NCBI RefSeq assembly: GCF_963678635.1
Contig: NC_087066.1
Coordinates: forward strand, 16,415,949-16,479,948
Source: Symsagittifera roscoffensis
Taxonomy: Eukaryota > Xenacoelomorpha > Acoela > Convolutidae
Direction of reading: 5' to 3'
DNA length: 64,000 bases
Positions 1-12,884 of the stretch are shown in pieces. Position 1 is the stretch's first letter, and each line of letters starts with the position of its first letter. A program made the position numbers and the translations under genes. The notes below the pieces were generated by a model. The model saw only the letters and a program-made list of their open reading frames with translations. It was not told the origin of the DNA and did not search any database.

Positions 1-695
1 TCGAATAAAATGACCAAATGCGAGAGGTAACCTTGTTTTTTTCTTGAGATAAACTTCCATTTTCTTATTTACAGTTCATGACAATCATATTAAAAGCAAA
101 TTGAAAACATAAATATGTGAGCTCAAAATGGGAAATTTTTTTGCCAAAGCCAATTTTGGTAGATTTAGGGAGATTGGAAGCTATCAAAAGTAGCTAATTT
201 AAGATAATTTTCTGGCTACACTTCTATTAATGAGTATAGTAGATAACAAGACAGCCCTGAATGTTCCGACTGCCATTTAATTGGTCTCGAATAGTTTTTG
301 AAAAATTAAGTATTGGCAAAACTATTAATTTTAGGCTGATTGTATTAAAGTTTAAATGTTACAATTTGAGTCGTGTATGGAATTAATAAACCAATTAGCT
401 GCCTCAATTCAATTTGCAGTGATTTTGTAGCACAGGATAATTCGCCATGCGTGAAAAATATAAAAGGAGAAGTTTAGACAGACTCGTGGCAGGTTACTAT
501 AGTGGTGTTCACCCGGCTATAAAATCACCAGCTGGGCCCATATAAACCAAGAGATCGATCCTCTGAGACACCAAAAATTTATAAAATTAGTCAGAATAAA
601 AAACCCAACCCGATAATTTATACTCTTTGAATACTCACCCGCACCGGAGTTCCATAGATAAAAATCGATTATATAGAATTTTCGTTGTCTGTCTC
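1..695. other. intergenic, no gene seen
   Basis: This AT-rich stretch has no convincing coding segment. Around 245-275 there is a short relic of the hairpin/GTTCCGAC repeat family described elsewhere in the window (AAGACAGCCCTGAATG followed by TTCCGACTGCC). Nothing else stands out. Confidence 0.6.
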
Positions 696-875
696 AATAA
701 AATTCGATAATAATCGATTAAAAATGCATTACAATCCATTATTTTTTATATCAATATAATCCATTATAATCGATTATAATCGATTATAATCCAGTAAAAA
801 TGGATTGTTTCGTAAATTTTTTATGCCAATATAATCGCTTATAATCGGTTATAATCAGTTATAATGGATTTTTTT
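696..875. repeat. degenerate TATAATCGAT-type short tandem repeat
   Basis: The segment is built from variants of a 9-11 base word, such as TATAATCGAT, TATAATCCAT, TATAATGGAT and TATAATCGGT, repeated with small substitutions. Similar blocks occur at about 1478-1640, 9180-9260 and more loosely at 6990-7040. A satellite-like origin is likely. No coding function is visible; the ORF starting at 864 begins inside this repeat. Confidence 0.75.
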
Positions 876-959
876 GAGAAGTTAGTCATGATGTTTTTAA
901 AGTTTTTTTCAAAGTTATCGCATTTCCTGTTTAGTGCAGTTGCTTTATTAGGTTTCATA

Positions 960-1395
960 CTCCCTGTTTACCCCCCGCCCGTTTTCCACCCTGTTTACAT
1001 CCCCCCACTTCCCTCAGCTTACCACAACGGCCATCCCCCTTTAGGGGAGGGGTTATTTATTGGTAGTTGGAAGACTTTGGGTAGGGGGCTTATGATTTAC
1101 ACCCCCCAGTTTACCCCTCCTCAAATTAACCCTACCATCTTAGTTTTACCCCCCTCCCGTTTACTGAACGTGGCGGGGGGGGGGGGTGTAAAAAATGTGG
1201 GAACCTGAACAACTGAGTATACTCCCGTCCCCGTTGAAAATGGTAAACAAACTGGGGGGACTGTAACTTGGGGGGGGGGGGGGGGTTGGGGATAAACTTT
1301 AGCAAACATGGGGGTGGGCGTCGGGATAAACGTAGGGGAGTGGGGGGAGGGATTTTGGGCAAACGCGGATGGGGGGCAAAGTGGGGAGGGGGTTA
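960..1395. repeat. C-rich then G-rich low-complexity block with runs of up to about 16 G
   Basis: From about 960 to 1165 the + strand is C-rich, with repeated GTTTACCCC-like words. From about 1172 to 1395 it switches to G-rich, with G runs at 1172-1187 and 1269-1285 and many GGGG runs after 1300. The complementary words GTTTACCCC and GGTAAAC on the two sides make it a loose inverted repeat. Proline-rich or glycine-rich ORFs here (864-1208, 1121-1362) are composition artefacts. G-quadruplex formation on the + strand of the right half is plausible from the run pattern. Confidence 0.8.
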
Positions 1396-3496
1396 ATTCG
1401 ATTAGGTTCAGATTGCAAGTAGGCCGTGAGTAACCCAGAAATGCTGCAAGTTTTGCAAATGATTTTGCAAAAAAATGTATAGATTATAATCCGTTATAAT
1501 CAATTATAAGGAACTTTAAATGGATTATAATCTATTATAATGGATTTTAATGGATTGTGTTTTTACAAAATAATAGATTATAATGACAATATAATCGATT
1601 TCGTGGTCTAAATTTGCCACAGTAATGGATTATAATGACAACATTTTAGAAAACATTTTTCCATTACAATCGAGTGTTATCCATGGAACTTCCGTGCGGG
1701 CAGGTTCTATATGCTCAAGTTCTTTGAAAGTCGGAACAAAAATTCATTCCTCATTGCGTAATTGCATCAAATCTATCCAAATCATGCATTACAAGATGAA
1801 AACATTTGTAATTGGGGTGATTTTTAGTCCTGGCAAATTTCGGCTTTTTGATTAATGGGCTCCACAGAAGTTAGAGTGCATTGTAGCAATAGTTACTTAC
1901 TTTTTCGTCTGGGTTTGAAAGTGCCAACTTGGCTATTTTGGGATAAAAAATATCGTGAACAATTTCCATTAGCGTGTAGCGCAGGCATCGAGTTACTGCG
2001 GCTCAAAAAAAAAAATCAAAATGAGTTTTTATGTTACCTTTTGACCAAAAAACATCATTCTAAGAAGAGAAACACATTATGTTGTTACTGAAGTCATTGC
2101 ATTAAGCAACCAAATTACCAAAAACAGTAAAATGTTTGATATTCTTGAGTGTATCTGAAGCACAAACCGCTTGATGATCCTTATGGAAAATGCAAGGCAA
2201 CCAAATTTTTAACTCGATCGTGCAAGCAGCCGTTGTCACTCTCAAACTGATCATGAGTTTCCCGTAAAAAAAAAACTTTTTCAGTTGATAGAGAAAAAAT
2301 GAATCAAATAATTGCATTGGGGGATCTTTTGGGCAAAATGAGTAACTAAAAGCTAATTGCGGTATTAGAACGATGTGGTTTTTAACAAACTTTTCGAGCA
2401 CATATTGACTGACTCAAAAACTTGAAAATTAGAACTTACAAAATGATAAGTTTTTTTTCTCAGCAGCTCAAAGCATCGAGAACTGTATAAAGAGGTAACA
2501 CTTTCGTTTTTACTGCAACATTTTTCGAATCAGTTTCAATTTTGAATACTTCTTTTCAAAAAAGTTATAATTTGTAACCATTTAGCTTCAGTTTGCGAAA
2601 ACGTTAAGTTTTTTTAGTTCTAAGTTTTCAGTATGAGTAAAAACCTTTACAAAAAACGCTATGCTTTCCAAAATTTTCAGCAGAAAAAAAATATAACCTT
2701 GTTTCTAAAAACTTTGACTTTGAAAATGAGTTTTCAGGAATATTTTCTTGTTTCTTGTTTTATAAGGACTAACTCGGAGTTAATTGATCACAGCTGAAAT
2801 ACGGTATTATAGGATTTCATCGTTACTATAGGATTTCATCTCTATTTTTTTCTACGTAAGATATTAAATGAATTTTTCACCTTTCAAAAAAGGTTCCATT
2901 TGTCTTTCAGACACTGTAGTTTGCGCATCTAAGTATCCTTAAAAAATACAAAAATATATTTTTGTTGTGATATCAGATAAAACAAGAATAGCCAGTTGTT
3001 GTAAAAGTAGCACAGAGTATTCCGACCAAATTTAAAAAAAAAAACTAGAAAAAAGGCTTCTTCTTTTGTTTTCTTCAATTTAGTGTAGTTTTAGTTAGTA
3101 GTGTGATTCGAGAAGTATACAAACCGTGATAGACTAGTGAATTAGGCAAGATTATTAGTTTTCCTTCAAAATTTGATATACAAACATTTTTTCCAAGAAA
3201 AGCGGCGAAAAAAAAACATTCAAAACTAGTTTTTTTAAATAGTGAAACCATATTTTAAAATCCTATAACTACTTAAAAAAAGTTGTAATTTTCCATATAA
3301 CGAACTATACTCGATCGTGCTACTTGCTGGAAGTTGAATTGAAATTCGAAAAAAATAAAACAACCCTTTCCAATGATTTTTTGCGGTACCTGATTTTGCG
3401 TGGAAAACAAAACAAAAGAAAAACTAAAACATATCTGAAAACATGTTTGTTATTCAAAGGTCGGAATAATAAGCCCTTTTATTTGGGTGTGTACTA
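1396..3496. other. intergenic, no gene seen
   Basis: AT-rich DNA with no exon-like ORF. It includes a second TATAATCGAT-type block (about 1478-1640). Near 2994-3030 a relic reads GTTGTTGTAAAAGTAGCACAG followed by TATTCCGACC, matching similar blocks at 33401 and 42361. Confidence 0.55.
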
Positions 3497-4190
3497 CCCG
3501 GGTTGACCATAAAGGCTTATCCTACAACTTTCATATATGAAATCAAGCTTATCGTACACTTTCGTATAATTCCATAGAAACAGAAATTGTTAAGAAAATT
3601 TTAGGATAAGCATTTTTTCATAAATGGAAATTGTAGGACAAGCATTTAACACAAAAAATTGATCTTTATTAAAATTTTATTTATCAAAATTTTTGGGATG
3701 TGTTCGTGACCGAGCACAAGTGACTAAACCCATGGTTACACAAAAGCTAGAGTCACCAAAGGGTTGATCGTTTGGCATTTACAATGCATTGGAACCGACC
3801 TGAATTGTGTAACAGTTCTTTTCACAAATCATATACTGAAAGCATCAAACTTTTAAATTTTGGCAAAAATTTTCAAAGATGATTATTTGTAAAATTAGAA
3901 CTTTCAAACTATCAGACATTGATCAAGTCACATATCATATAAACATGCCATACAAAAGAAATAAGAATTTTCAGCATGTTTGAAAAAAAGTTATCAAGAG
4001 AAAAGGGGGAAAAATCCAATTTTTGTGCATCCAGGACTACGTTATGCATACAAAAAATTAAAATTTGGATGCAAATTTTTTTTTGGAAAATGTTTCTTTG
4101 AGCACAAAGTTCGATTCGCGTTTGGAAAAAAAAACAAAAAAAATCCAAATCTATTTTTCTCATTCTTTGCTTCAAAAATCAGACTAAAGG
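3495..4190. mobile_element. truncated copy of the CCCGGGTTGACC-ended TIR element
   Basis: A TA dinucleotide at 3495-3496 is followed by CCCGGGTTGACC and then by CTTATC..ACAA..TTTCATATATG sub-repeats, as at the left end of the complete element at 16540-17395. The interior also matches it, for example the CCAGGACTACGTTATGC word near 4030 and near 17070. I find no matching right terminus, so the copy looks truncated; the right boundary is approximate. The short ORFs at 3912-4195 lie in both strands of this repeat and are not genes. Confidence 0.65.
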
Positions 4191-6639
4191 CATAAAATTT
4201 TATTCAACATCAAACAAAAATAAGAGGAGTTTCAGAAAGTGGGTGGCAAGGAAGTGGTATTCAACATAGTACAGCGTTAACTTCGAGAGCGTCAAATCGT
4301 ATAATTGGTCCCGTAACATGGCTGTGATAATGGGTAAAAACGAGATATTACTTGGCTTCAAATCTACCTCAGCTGTTGATCCACTTGGGATGCAATAGTG
4401 GTAGAAATTCTGACGCAAAAAACGGTCGAAATTTGAGCTACGCTTCAAAAATAAAACAGTCTGGATGGATAGCTTTTTTAAAATCCTTTGCAAAAATGAT
4501 TAGAAAATTCGTCTGATGATTTACTAGTTCATGAAGATGTAAGTTGAGAAACTGTTCACGGTTATGCAATAAAAAACTCCGAAAAACATTGATGCGTTGA
4601 GCTAAAAACTGCGAAGAACTTTTTAACTGGGACATTTTGTTGAATTGATTTTCGGTAAAAACTTGGCAAAATTTGGATAAATAATGCGCGCAAATTTTCT
4701 GTTTGCTTGCAAAAGTTGCAGAAACAGACAAAAATCACTTGCTACTCAATATGAGGAGTTTTTCTTACAGTTTATACTTTTGAAATTTCTTTTTTTTTCT
4801 GCCAAAACACATAAAAATTATTGAGAAGCCTTTGAAATGTTCATGGTGTCACCTTGATGCAATCAGCTTTGCAATCAGTTTTCTAATAAATAAAATGACG
4901 TGAACATACTATTAACAATGAATCGAAATTGAAACACGACAAAAGACTTTTATCGTTCTGTTTCATTTCATGATTTGAAAAATATACCAGAAAACTAAAA
5001 TGCTTTTTAAATCTGAGTTTAGAAACCGTTAAGTACTCGACAGGAGGTAGTATTGCTGCAATTAAACAGTACATTAAAATAATCATAGTTTTGACCATCA
5101 AAACGGTACAAAACTAATCGTAGCCAGTAAATCAGTTTGATAAAAGCTTTTTTTTTGATATTCAAAAAAACTTTAAGAGTGAAAAACACACTTTTCTGTT
5201 AACAGCAAGCCATAAAATTCAATTCGAATGCAAACAATTTGACAAATCACTTGAAGTTTAATATTATACTCATTTGTTTGATTCCGTTAAAATAATCGTG
5301 GTAGTGAGAGGAGCCCTGATGACCAACACCAACTGTTTCCTTACTCTAAACATCTTGCGTTCCTATTTTTGGACCCAATGGCGTCCTCCCTCTAAAGCGT
5401 TGCAGGGGATAGGATCTGAATTTGGTTTTAACTTAGAAAAATTGAATATTAGGCAACCTTAATTCAAATTCAATGCTGAATTTAAAGATCTGAAATTAAT
5501 TTGATTCTATCGGCTAAAATTTATTTGGACTTTAATTTGTCACGTTGCGGAGACATCAGGAAAGTTATAATTTCACGAATTTTTACATCATTTTATGAAT
5601 TTTGATCAAAAAACATTTCGAAGACACTCTGTTGTTATTCTCCATTGATTACCATTCAGCTTTCAGAAAAAAGACCATTGATTACCATTCAGTTTTCAGC
5701 TTATACTTAGCAGCTACAAATGTTGTTTGAAATGATGACTGAAAAATATTGTTTTTTTTTACAAAACTTTCCTTAAATGAGGGTTCTTAGAGCTAAAGTT
5801 TAGTTCTGAGATCCCTCAATTATGTGGAGATGATTTCAAGCTTTTATTATAAAAAAACTTGTCGAAAAAACACCATGTTTAAGTCGCTAGGCTTTATAAA
5901 ATGATTTTAACCAGGTTTATTACCATTAAAAGCATTGTTTTAACAGAGAATGTTTTTATTGATGGTTTTCATGATTTTACTGCTTATTTTTGTGCCCAAA
6001 ACCTTGTTTACATTGATAATTTTTATTAAATTATTTCATTTTTTTTTTGCTCAATATCTTGTTTATTATCAATATGATCATTATTCAATACTTACCATCA
6101 ATATAAACAAACTTATAGATACAAATTTGCAAAAAAAAATCAAGAAAATCATCAATTCATGATTTTTTTTGCAAAATTTGGTATCTAAAATTTTGGTTTA
6201 TATTCTTTAGGTTATTGGTTTTCTTTAGGTTATTGCAAATTTTCTTTGTTAAATTTTTGTATATAAGTGTGTTCAAAATCTTGCTTATAATCATGATATT
6301 CATTATTTGATATTTTTTTAATTCCCAAAGTCTTGCTTATATTGATAAGTTTCAGAATTTATTGTTTTTTTTTATGCTCAAAATTTTCTTTATATTGATG
6401 ATTTTCATGATTTCTGTTGCTTAGCTTCAATTCACTTTTTGTTGTGAGAAATCAAGCAGCATACTTCTAAGAGCAGAAGCATCAAATTTATAGACAATAT
6501 AACCCATTTTTTTAGACAGTATAATTAATTTAAAAACAAAAAATTATTTGCAATTTCTTGGCAAAACAATAAAATTCAATGCAAATTATGACAATTTTAG
6601 TGCAAAATCGAGCAAATGTTTTAGAGCAAACATTTTAGA
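4191..6639. other. intergenic, no gene seen
   Basis: AT-rich DNA without supportable exons. A local direct duplication of about 30 bases, built on ATTGATTACCATTCAG, lies at 5643-5700. ORFs of 60-97 codons here show no recognisable domain, no splice context and heavy Phe/Lys/Leu bias, as expected of random AT-rich sequence. Confidence 0.55.
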
Positions 6640-6990
6640 GTTTTAAAGGAATTATAATGCAATATAACAATCTATTATAAAACAAATTGAAGCCTAAAGC
6701 AAACTGGACATAATCGTATAATAAATATTTGTTTTATAAAGTTTTAAAGGAATTATAATGCAATATAATAATCTATTATAAAACAAATTGAAGCCTAAAA
6801 CAAACTGGACATAATCGTATAATAAATATTTGTTTTATAAAGTTTTAGTGGAATCATAATGCAATATAATAATCTTATATACAACAAATTGCAGCCTAAA
6901 AAATTAGACATAATCGTTTTATAATATTTGTTTTATGAAAATATTACAAACCAGTTGCAGCCTAAAAGGGTTAGACATAATCGATTAAAT
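6640..6990. repeat. 101-bp tandem repeat, three copies plus a partial fourth
   Basis: Copies begin with GTTTTAAAGGAATTATAATG at 6640 and 6741 and with a diverged form at 6842, an exact 101-base spacing. A partial fourth copy (CAGTTGCAGCCTAAAAGG... to about 6990) follows. Divergence rises towards the right. The unit contains ATAATGCAATATAA and ACATAATCG words related to the window's TATAATCGAT repeats. Confidence 0.85.
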
Positions 6991-7424
6991 TGGAAACATT
7001 TTCGCGCAATAATTTCTCATTATAATCTATTTTATCCTAGAAACTTCTGTGCGCGGGGAGAATACCAGTTTTATTTGAAAATAATTTAAGCAAAACTGAT
7101 GATACCAGGGCGGATTTATAGTTTTTTAATGGGGCAGGGTTGTTTACAAACTTGAAGAATTGAGACAACCTTTTTGGTTGTCCAAATTGGTTTTAAGTGC
7201 TCTCGAAAATCCTTATTTTAGCCGTCCTGCAAACAGTTGAAAAAAAAAGATTAAAGGCAGTTTTTTTGCTTCTGCCCTCTCGAAAATTGCCCTCTCTGAA
7301 ATCAGTATGCATTGTCGCCAAAATGTCTTTAAAACCGTTAGCGTCGGCCTGCTGAAAACAGGTGTAGTAAAAAATTACAAAACTGATTGCTAAATTTATT
7401 TATTTCTTTGTCAACCCGCACTGA

Positions 7425-7615
7425 CAAAATGGTTTCGGATCGATTTAAATTGATTTTAAATCGATTTTAATTCGATCCAAATTGATTAAAAATGTTTTTG
7501 TTACGAACTTACTTGGATGTTAAATCGATCCTCTTAAAAATTTTAAATCAATTCAAGTGTTTAAGAAATCGATTTAAATCGATTTCGATGGATTTTCCGA
7601 CCCACTAAAATCGAT
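7425..7615. repeat. GATTTAAATCGATTT-rich degenerate repeat
   Basis: The segment is a run of overlapping, partly self-complementary words (TTTAAATCGATT, AAATTGATT, TTAAATCGATCC). It resembles a decayed satellite of a GATTTAAATC unit. No coding potential is visible. Confidence 0.55.
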
Positions 7616-7887
7616 TTATTTGCTAACAAGGCAAAAACATGCTATTTAGAAAAGTAATTGAAATATTTTATTCTTGATTTCATAAATAAAAACACACGTG
7701 CCAGATGTTTTAGAATTCAAGCTATTAATATAAAATGTTAATATAAACCAGATTTTGAGCTCAAAAACATGCAATGAAATCATAGAAAATCAACATTGTA
7801 AATCGCATCTTGGGCAAAAACCTGTGTAACGAATATCAAAAAACTTCAATATCAGCTTTACTGCAGAACGCAAAAAAAATGCTATGA

Positions 7888-8680
7888 AGTACAAAGAGCG
7901 TTGATAGCTGTCAGACTGATAGCTGTCAGATTGCGAACATTGCTCCAGTTATAAAACAATCAATTTCAGCAGCAGACGTCAGCACCGTAGCTTTTGCTTG
8001 GATTAAAAATCAAAATTTGAAATCAGCACTTTCAAATGATTGCCATACTGATTACAGCAAACCAAATGCTGTTAACTATGGAAAAATTCAAAAACGAATG
8101 AAGATTGGTTTTAAACTTCATTGAAAAAGGAGGTCAGAAAAAAGGGAAAAAAATGTCTCCAACTGCTTAAAAATCTGATACTTTTTTAATCGAAACACTT
8201 CAGAATTAGGTCTTCAATTCGACACAGCAGGTTTTGGTATCAACAAATTTAACCAATGGCTACGTATACGGAGATACGGTACAATGTTTTTTTCTACGGC
8301 GGCCATAAACAAGATATATCAAATTAATCTAATTCAATGACATAAACAAAACCTACCAAATTATTCTAATTCAATCTAACAATCAAACACAAAAAGTTCT
8401 TGTTAACCTAAGCTCAAGCGTTCCGATCCCTGTATATGTTGAAAATAGATTCACAAGATTATCTATTCAAACTTTAAACTATTCTGATGGGCATGTTGGC
8501 AAAGAACAACATATTTTTAAGCAATCATCCCCTGATTTGTTTAACATTTTGTTAACAATAATGATTAACGGTTATAATCAACAATTGATGAATGATGCGC
8601 TGTCTCAAAAAGCAAAAAATTACCTAAATTGGTTCTTTGCCCAAGTAAGCAAAGAAGACAGTATCGGGGAAATTTTTTAG
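7888..8680 (+). pseudogene. possible decayed coding relic, family not recognised
   Basis: Two stop-free blocks lie in tandem on the + strand: 7888-8124 (ends TGA) and 8333-8680 (115 codons, ends TAG). Neither starts with Met. Their translations look protein-like, with mixed composition rather than the Lys/Phe bias of the surroundings; for example the first contains SISAADVSTVAFAWIKNQ and the second SSVPIPVYVENRFTRLSIQ. A shorter diverged repeat of part of the second block (GATTAACGGTTATAATCA...GATGAATGATGCGCTG) recurs at 9512-9555, which suggests a mobile-element origin. A 37-base direct duplication sits at 8304-8377, at the second block's start. I cannot assign a family. Confidence 0.3.
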
Positions 8681-11386
8681 AAAAATTGAAAAATGGATCA
8701 GATATGGAACAAAAGTAAACAACTAAAGGCATGGACAGTATTTCATGAATTTTTTTCTACACAGCTGTCACACGATGGTGGAGTTACAATTAAGTTGTAA
8801 AGTTGATAATGTTGGTTGTTGTGAGCCTAGTTTTGTTTTTTGTTAAAAAAACTGTTTCAAGCAGAAAAAAGGAGAAAAAGCAGCAACAGTTTACAGATAG
8901 ACATTTGGAAAAACAATATGGAAGTAAGCAAGGGCGGATCTAGGATTTTCTCGAGGGGGGAGGCGGATTTTTCAAAAAATTTTGACGACCTTTTTTTGGA
9001 CGACCAAATTGATTTTTGGAGCTCTCCTTAAGCACTAAAAAGACGCTGTTATCTCCGCCACATTTTCTGTTACCCGCCACAAATTACCCGTTATGGGGTT
9101 CCAAGGATGATAAAGAAATATAACTGATTTTTGTGGTCAAGAATCTTTCCATTATATTTGATTATTTTGAGAGTACGCAATTGATTATAATTCATTATGA
9201 TACGTTTTTTCTAAAAAATTAAATGAATTATAATCCGATAAAATCCATTATAATGGGTTATAAAGCATTATTTTCTGTACAAAATTTTTCTAGGCAATTT
9301 ATAAAAAAAATTCTGTGCAATTTATCTACGTCCTACTCGATTTCTAAACCTGCTCTTTTGTGTGTATTTATGGCAAAACGAAATAGATTACAAAAATATA
9401 GCCACTCTCCAGTACTTAATCAGAGAGTTTTCCAAACTCTCTCGACGTTGAAAAAACCGGCTGAAAATACACCCTTGCACTTACTTAAGTAGAATGAATG
9501 ATTAATACTAATGATTAACGGTTATAATCAATAAATTGATGAATGATGCGCTGTCAAAAAAAAGTAAAATACTACCAATTGGTCTTTGCCCTAGTAGTGT
9601 GCCGTAGTAACTTTAATTAGTGCGTTTTGGCGTCACTTTTCTTTGCTTAGATTCAATTTTTTGCCTTTCTTGCTGAGATTCTTAATTCATTGTGAGTGCG
9701 CATGCCAAAAAACCTAGAAACGGGTGCGGTCTGCCAAGTTCACTTTTAAAAACTAAATTGCACTAATTTTTTAGATTATTTTTTTATCGGAGCATCCGTA
9801 ATTAGTTTGAACTCAAGAATTTCTACAAGAAAAGCATTCTAATTCATTATCTTTAAGACAAATTATGATTTCTACGGAGTCCTTTTTTTCAAAAAAATAT
9901 TAATTACAGGTGCGATTTGCCGTTTGTTATATTTTTCTTCATTCATCAAGCAAGGCTAATGAATTTTAAAAATTGGAAAATGATTGCTAATGCGATAACA
10001 TCATAATGTAAGCGTTCTCTTCAAATCTTTGATTATAAATCTCTTTAAATCATTGAACACTTTTTCTGAATCAGACTAATTAAATTTGTGTTGTTCAATT
10101 TGTTGCTGAAGATTTTCAAAGTTCTTAGAAGATTTCATTGGGCCTATTTCAGCTTGCTAAAACAAAAAAAAGTAATTTTCTTAAAAAAATAATATTTGTG
10201 CTAAAATAATATTTTAGCGGAGCATGAACGATGATTGGAAATGACTTAACTGCAATAGAAATTTATTCCGACTACATGCATGACATTCTGTTGTTAAGTA
10301 GGCGTTCAGATTAGTTTATTTGTTCATAATGCCAAATTTTTATACCTTATCACATATCAAAAAACGATTTGAAATTGTGAAAAGCAAGGGAAATTGAAAA
10401 AAAAACGGCCTAAGCTCCTTTAAGCCGTTTTTTAAAACAGCATTATAAAAAAATTAACGTTTGAGAACAAGTTTTTTCATCATATTATACACTGTAACAT
10501 CATGCATACAGCCAAAATTTCTGTGTTCGGAAGATTTTGTGATCTATTTATTTTTAAATTCCCCCTAATTTTAGTTTTTGGCTGTGAAAAAATACATTTC
10601 TGTTTAGGTTATAATTCACTCAGGCATGATGAGTAACTTGACTAGGGGTTCAGCAAAATTTGACTAGGGGTACGAAGCTAAAGTTTAATGAATGATAATT
10701 AAGGGTGCAAGGAGCAATAATGCAGTTAATATGGATTGTTTTTCAAAAGACCTCATAACTCTCCAAATACAAAAGAAGGTAGTAATAGGATGGCGAAAGT
10801 CAAAACTGTAAATTGGTAGCGCAAACGACGTCGTGAAAATACAAAAGGTGTCAGAATGGTTGTGAGGTTAAAATCAATGTGAAGGTAGTTTCATTTTGCC
10901 GTCAATTTATATGGTTCGGGGAATTTGTGCATTATAGTTGCAAGGCTGTAGCTCAGTGACTTATTTAGTAAAATAGGAACCTGGTTAATCTCTTGTATGG
11001 TGTAAAATATTTTCTCTTCTCTCGTACTCATTGTCTCGCTTACTTTTCTAATGCAATACCAAGGAGGACCGCGAAACTTATTTAAATTGCCAAACATGCT
11101 TGTGCCCTAACGCCCATTGTAATCCTTTCTAAAAAGAAAGCAGAATAACTTTCACAATAACAATTAAAAGGTCTAAATTTAGGTATTTTCCAAACTTTTA
11201 GCAAGGTTCCTACATTAAAAAAGGCGTAAGCATTTAATCACCGAACATCGCCAGAACTTATTTTCGTTTGAACCATTAAGCCCTGAATTAGGAGAGAGGT
11301 TTATTTTTTAAAAATAAATAAAAAATTTCACACTTTCTTAAGTTCAAAATGTACTATTTTAGAGCATGACATGTTTTACGTAATGT
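8681..11386. other. intergenic, no gene seen
   Basis: This holds fragments related to the 8.3-8.7 kb relic (9512-9590) and a short TATAATCGAT-type block at 9180-9260. The ORF at 9223-9492 (89 codons) spans the edge of that block and has no recognised domain. Nothing else is supportable. Confidence 0.5.
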
Positions 11387-11663
11387 GACAACTCGCAATA
11401 AAAGACAACTCGCAATAGAAGACAACTCGCAATATACTCACCGCCGCAGTCGCGCCAACGTGTTGCGAGCTTGCCAACAGAGGATAGGACTTTATATGAA
11501 ATTTAGAGCCGGTTATCGCTGCGAAGCGGCAACGCGCGCATAGCGCGTCCATCGGCGGCCTTAAACCGAGAATATAAGGTTTCTAATTAGCTTCAAGTTG
11601 TCTTTTTTTTTTAAAATTTGCGAGTTGTCTTTTATTTCGAGTTGTCTTTTCTTGCAGGTTGTC
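11387..11663. mobile_element. fold-back element with GACAACTCGC sub-repeats in both arms
   Basis: The left arm has three direct repeats of GACAACTCGCAATA (starting 11387, about 11404 and about 11421). The right arm carries the complement, GCGAGTTGTC...CGAGTTGTC...GTTGTC, at 11620-11663. The interior is unusually GC-rich for this window and has small hairpins (GCTGCGAAGCGGC, GCGCGCATAGCGCG). Arms made of sub-repeats flanking a unique centre are typical of fold-back or MITE-type elements. No target duplication was found by eye. Confidence 0.6.
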
Positions 11664-12884
11664 GCGGTATCCATATTTTACACGTTTCAAAGCCCAATTT
11701 TTTATTTTAAAAAAACTTCCCTCAGCTTTATTTTTTACTCAAGTTTTAACCCCAGAATTGGGATGTAATTTTTGCGAAAAGTTAAAAACTTTTCGAAAAC
11801 GTTCAAAGTGTCAAAAAACGAGAACCGTAAAAAGGTCAAAAAATAGCTTTTTTCAATATTGTTAAATTTCTCTATTAAAAATCAGAGTGCAGCCGCTATG
11901 CGGCAAAGTTTCTCGCAACGAAGATTTTTTATTGAACTCTTAATCATAAACGTTCACAATGCGTTTTATGAGGAAATTCAAAAAACACGAAAAAGGAGTC
12001 GAAATACTCCCATTGCAAGTTTCAAGGACGCAAGTGGTACGGCAAAAAAATAGACTAGCTGAATAGGCAGGTACATAGGAGATTAGTCCGTCTTCCCTTT
12101 GATGCTAGTTTTTGAAGTGATTACGTTTAAGAAAAAAAAACAATACAAAAACAATTCGTGAAATTAAACAAGAAAATCAAAACACATTATCATAATACCT
12201 CATCTTTTCAAACAAGAAATGTTCCTAATGCGTTTTTATGCCGAATATTGCAGCTTGAAGTAAGTGAATTCAAAAAACTGTAGTTTTACAAGCAAAAATC
12301 CAATAGATATTAAGGTGTTTTTTTTACCGTAGAACACCTCATGAGGCAAAATCTAATAACTGTATCTTTATTATAGAAAAATTTTGAGTCTCGTTTTCAC
12401 CTTCCCTTACAATTTTCAACTTTGATTATAGAAAACTACTTTAACATTTTTACAAGGCAATAGAACTTGGCATGGTGAACAACCTAGCAATTGGAAACTG
12501 GTTTATTCTTCAGAATCTACGTCCTAACATCACGCACTTAGCGAAAATAACGAAGGAAACTTTCAAATAGATAACTTGAAATTCGGGAGATGTGGATTAC
12601 AGCCAAATCTGGTGCTTTTCTGCTCCCCTCATTAAAATTGTAAAGATTCATTTTCATAATATTTATGAATGCTAAGAGTGAACTTTCATTGCATGGGTTG
12701 AAAAAAAACGTGTTCAGTAGAGTTATTTTGTTAATCATGCGTAATTTCATTATAAAACGACAACGTTCAAAAAGTGTTTCAAAATTGAAAATCAGCTGAG
12801 CGGAGAGGAGCTTCTTTAATTTTGGTAGCGAAGCTTACACGTTCTCGTCATAAGCTTACGCGTTCTCCCACAACAGAACGTAAA
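11664..12884. other. intergenic, no gene seen
   Basis: AT-rich DNA. The segment at 12720-12830 (AATCATGCGTAATTTCAT ... TCAAAATTGAAAATCA...AGCGGAGAGGA) is repeated in diverged form at 13205-13300. Short ORFs at 11659-12053 show no family signature. Confidence 0.5.

Noticed and set aside
864-1362. Pro/Gly-rich ORFs on both strands
   Set aside because: They are translations of C-rich and G-rich homopolymer tracts and of the TATAATCGAT repeat, with no splice context or domain.
1000-1395. Interstitial telomere array
   Set aside because: The G-rich words are irregular; no TTAGGG, TTTAGGG or other constant unit is repeated in phase.
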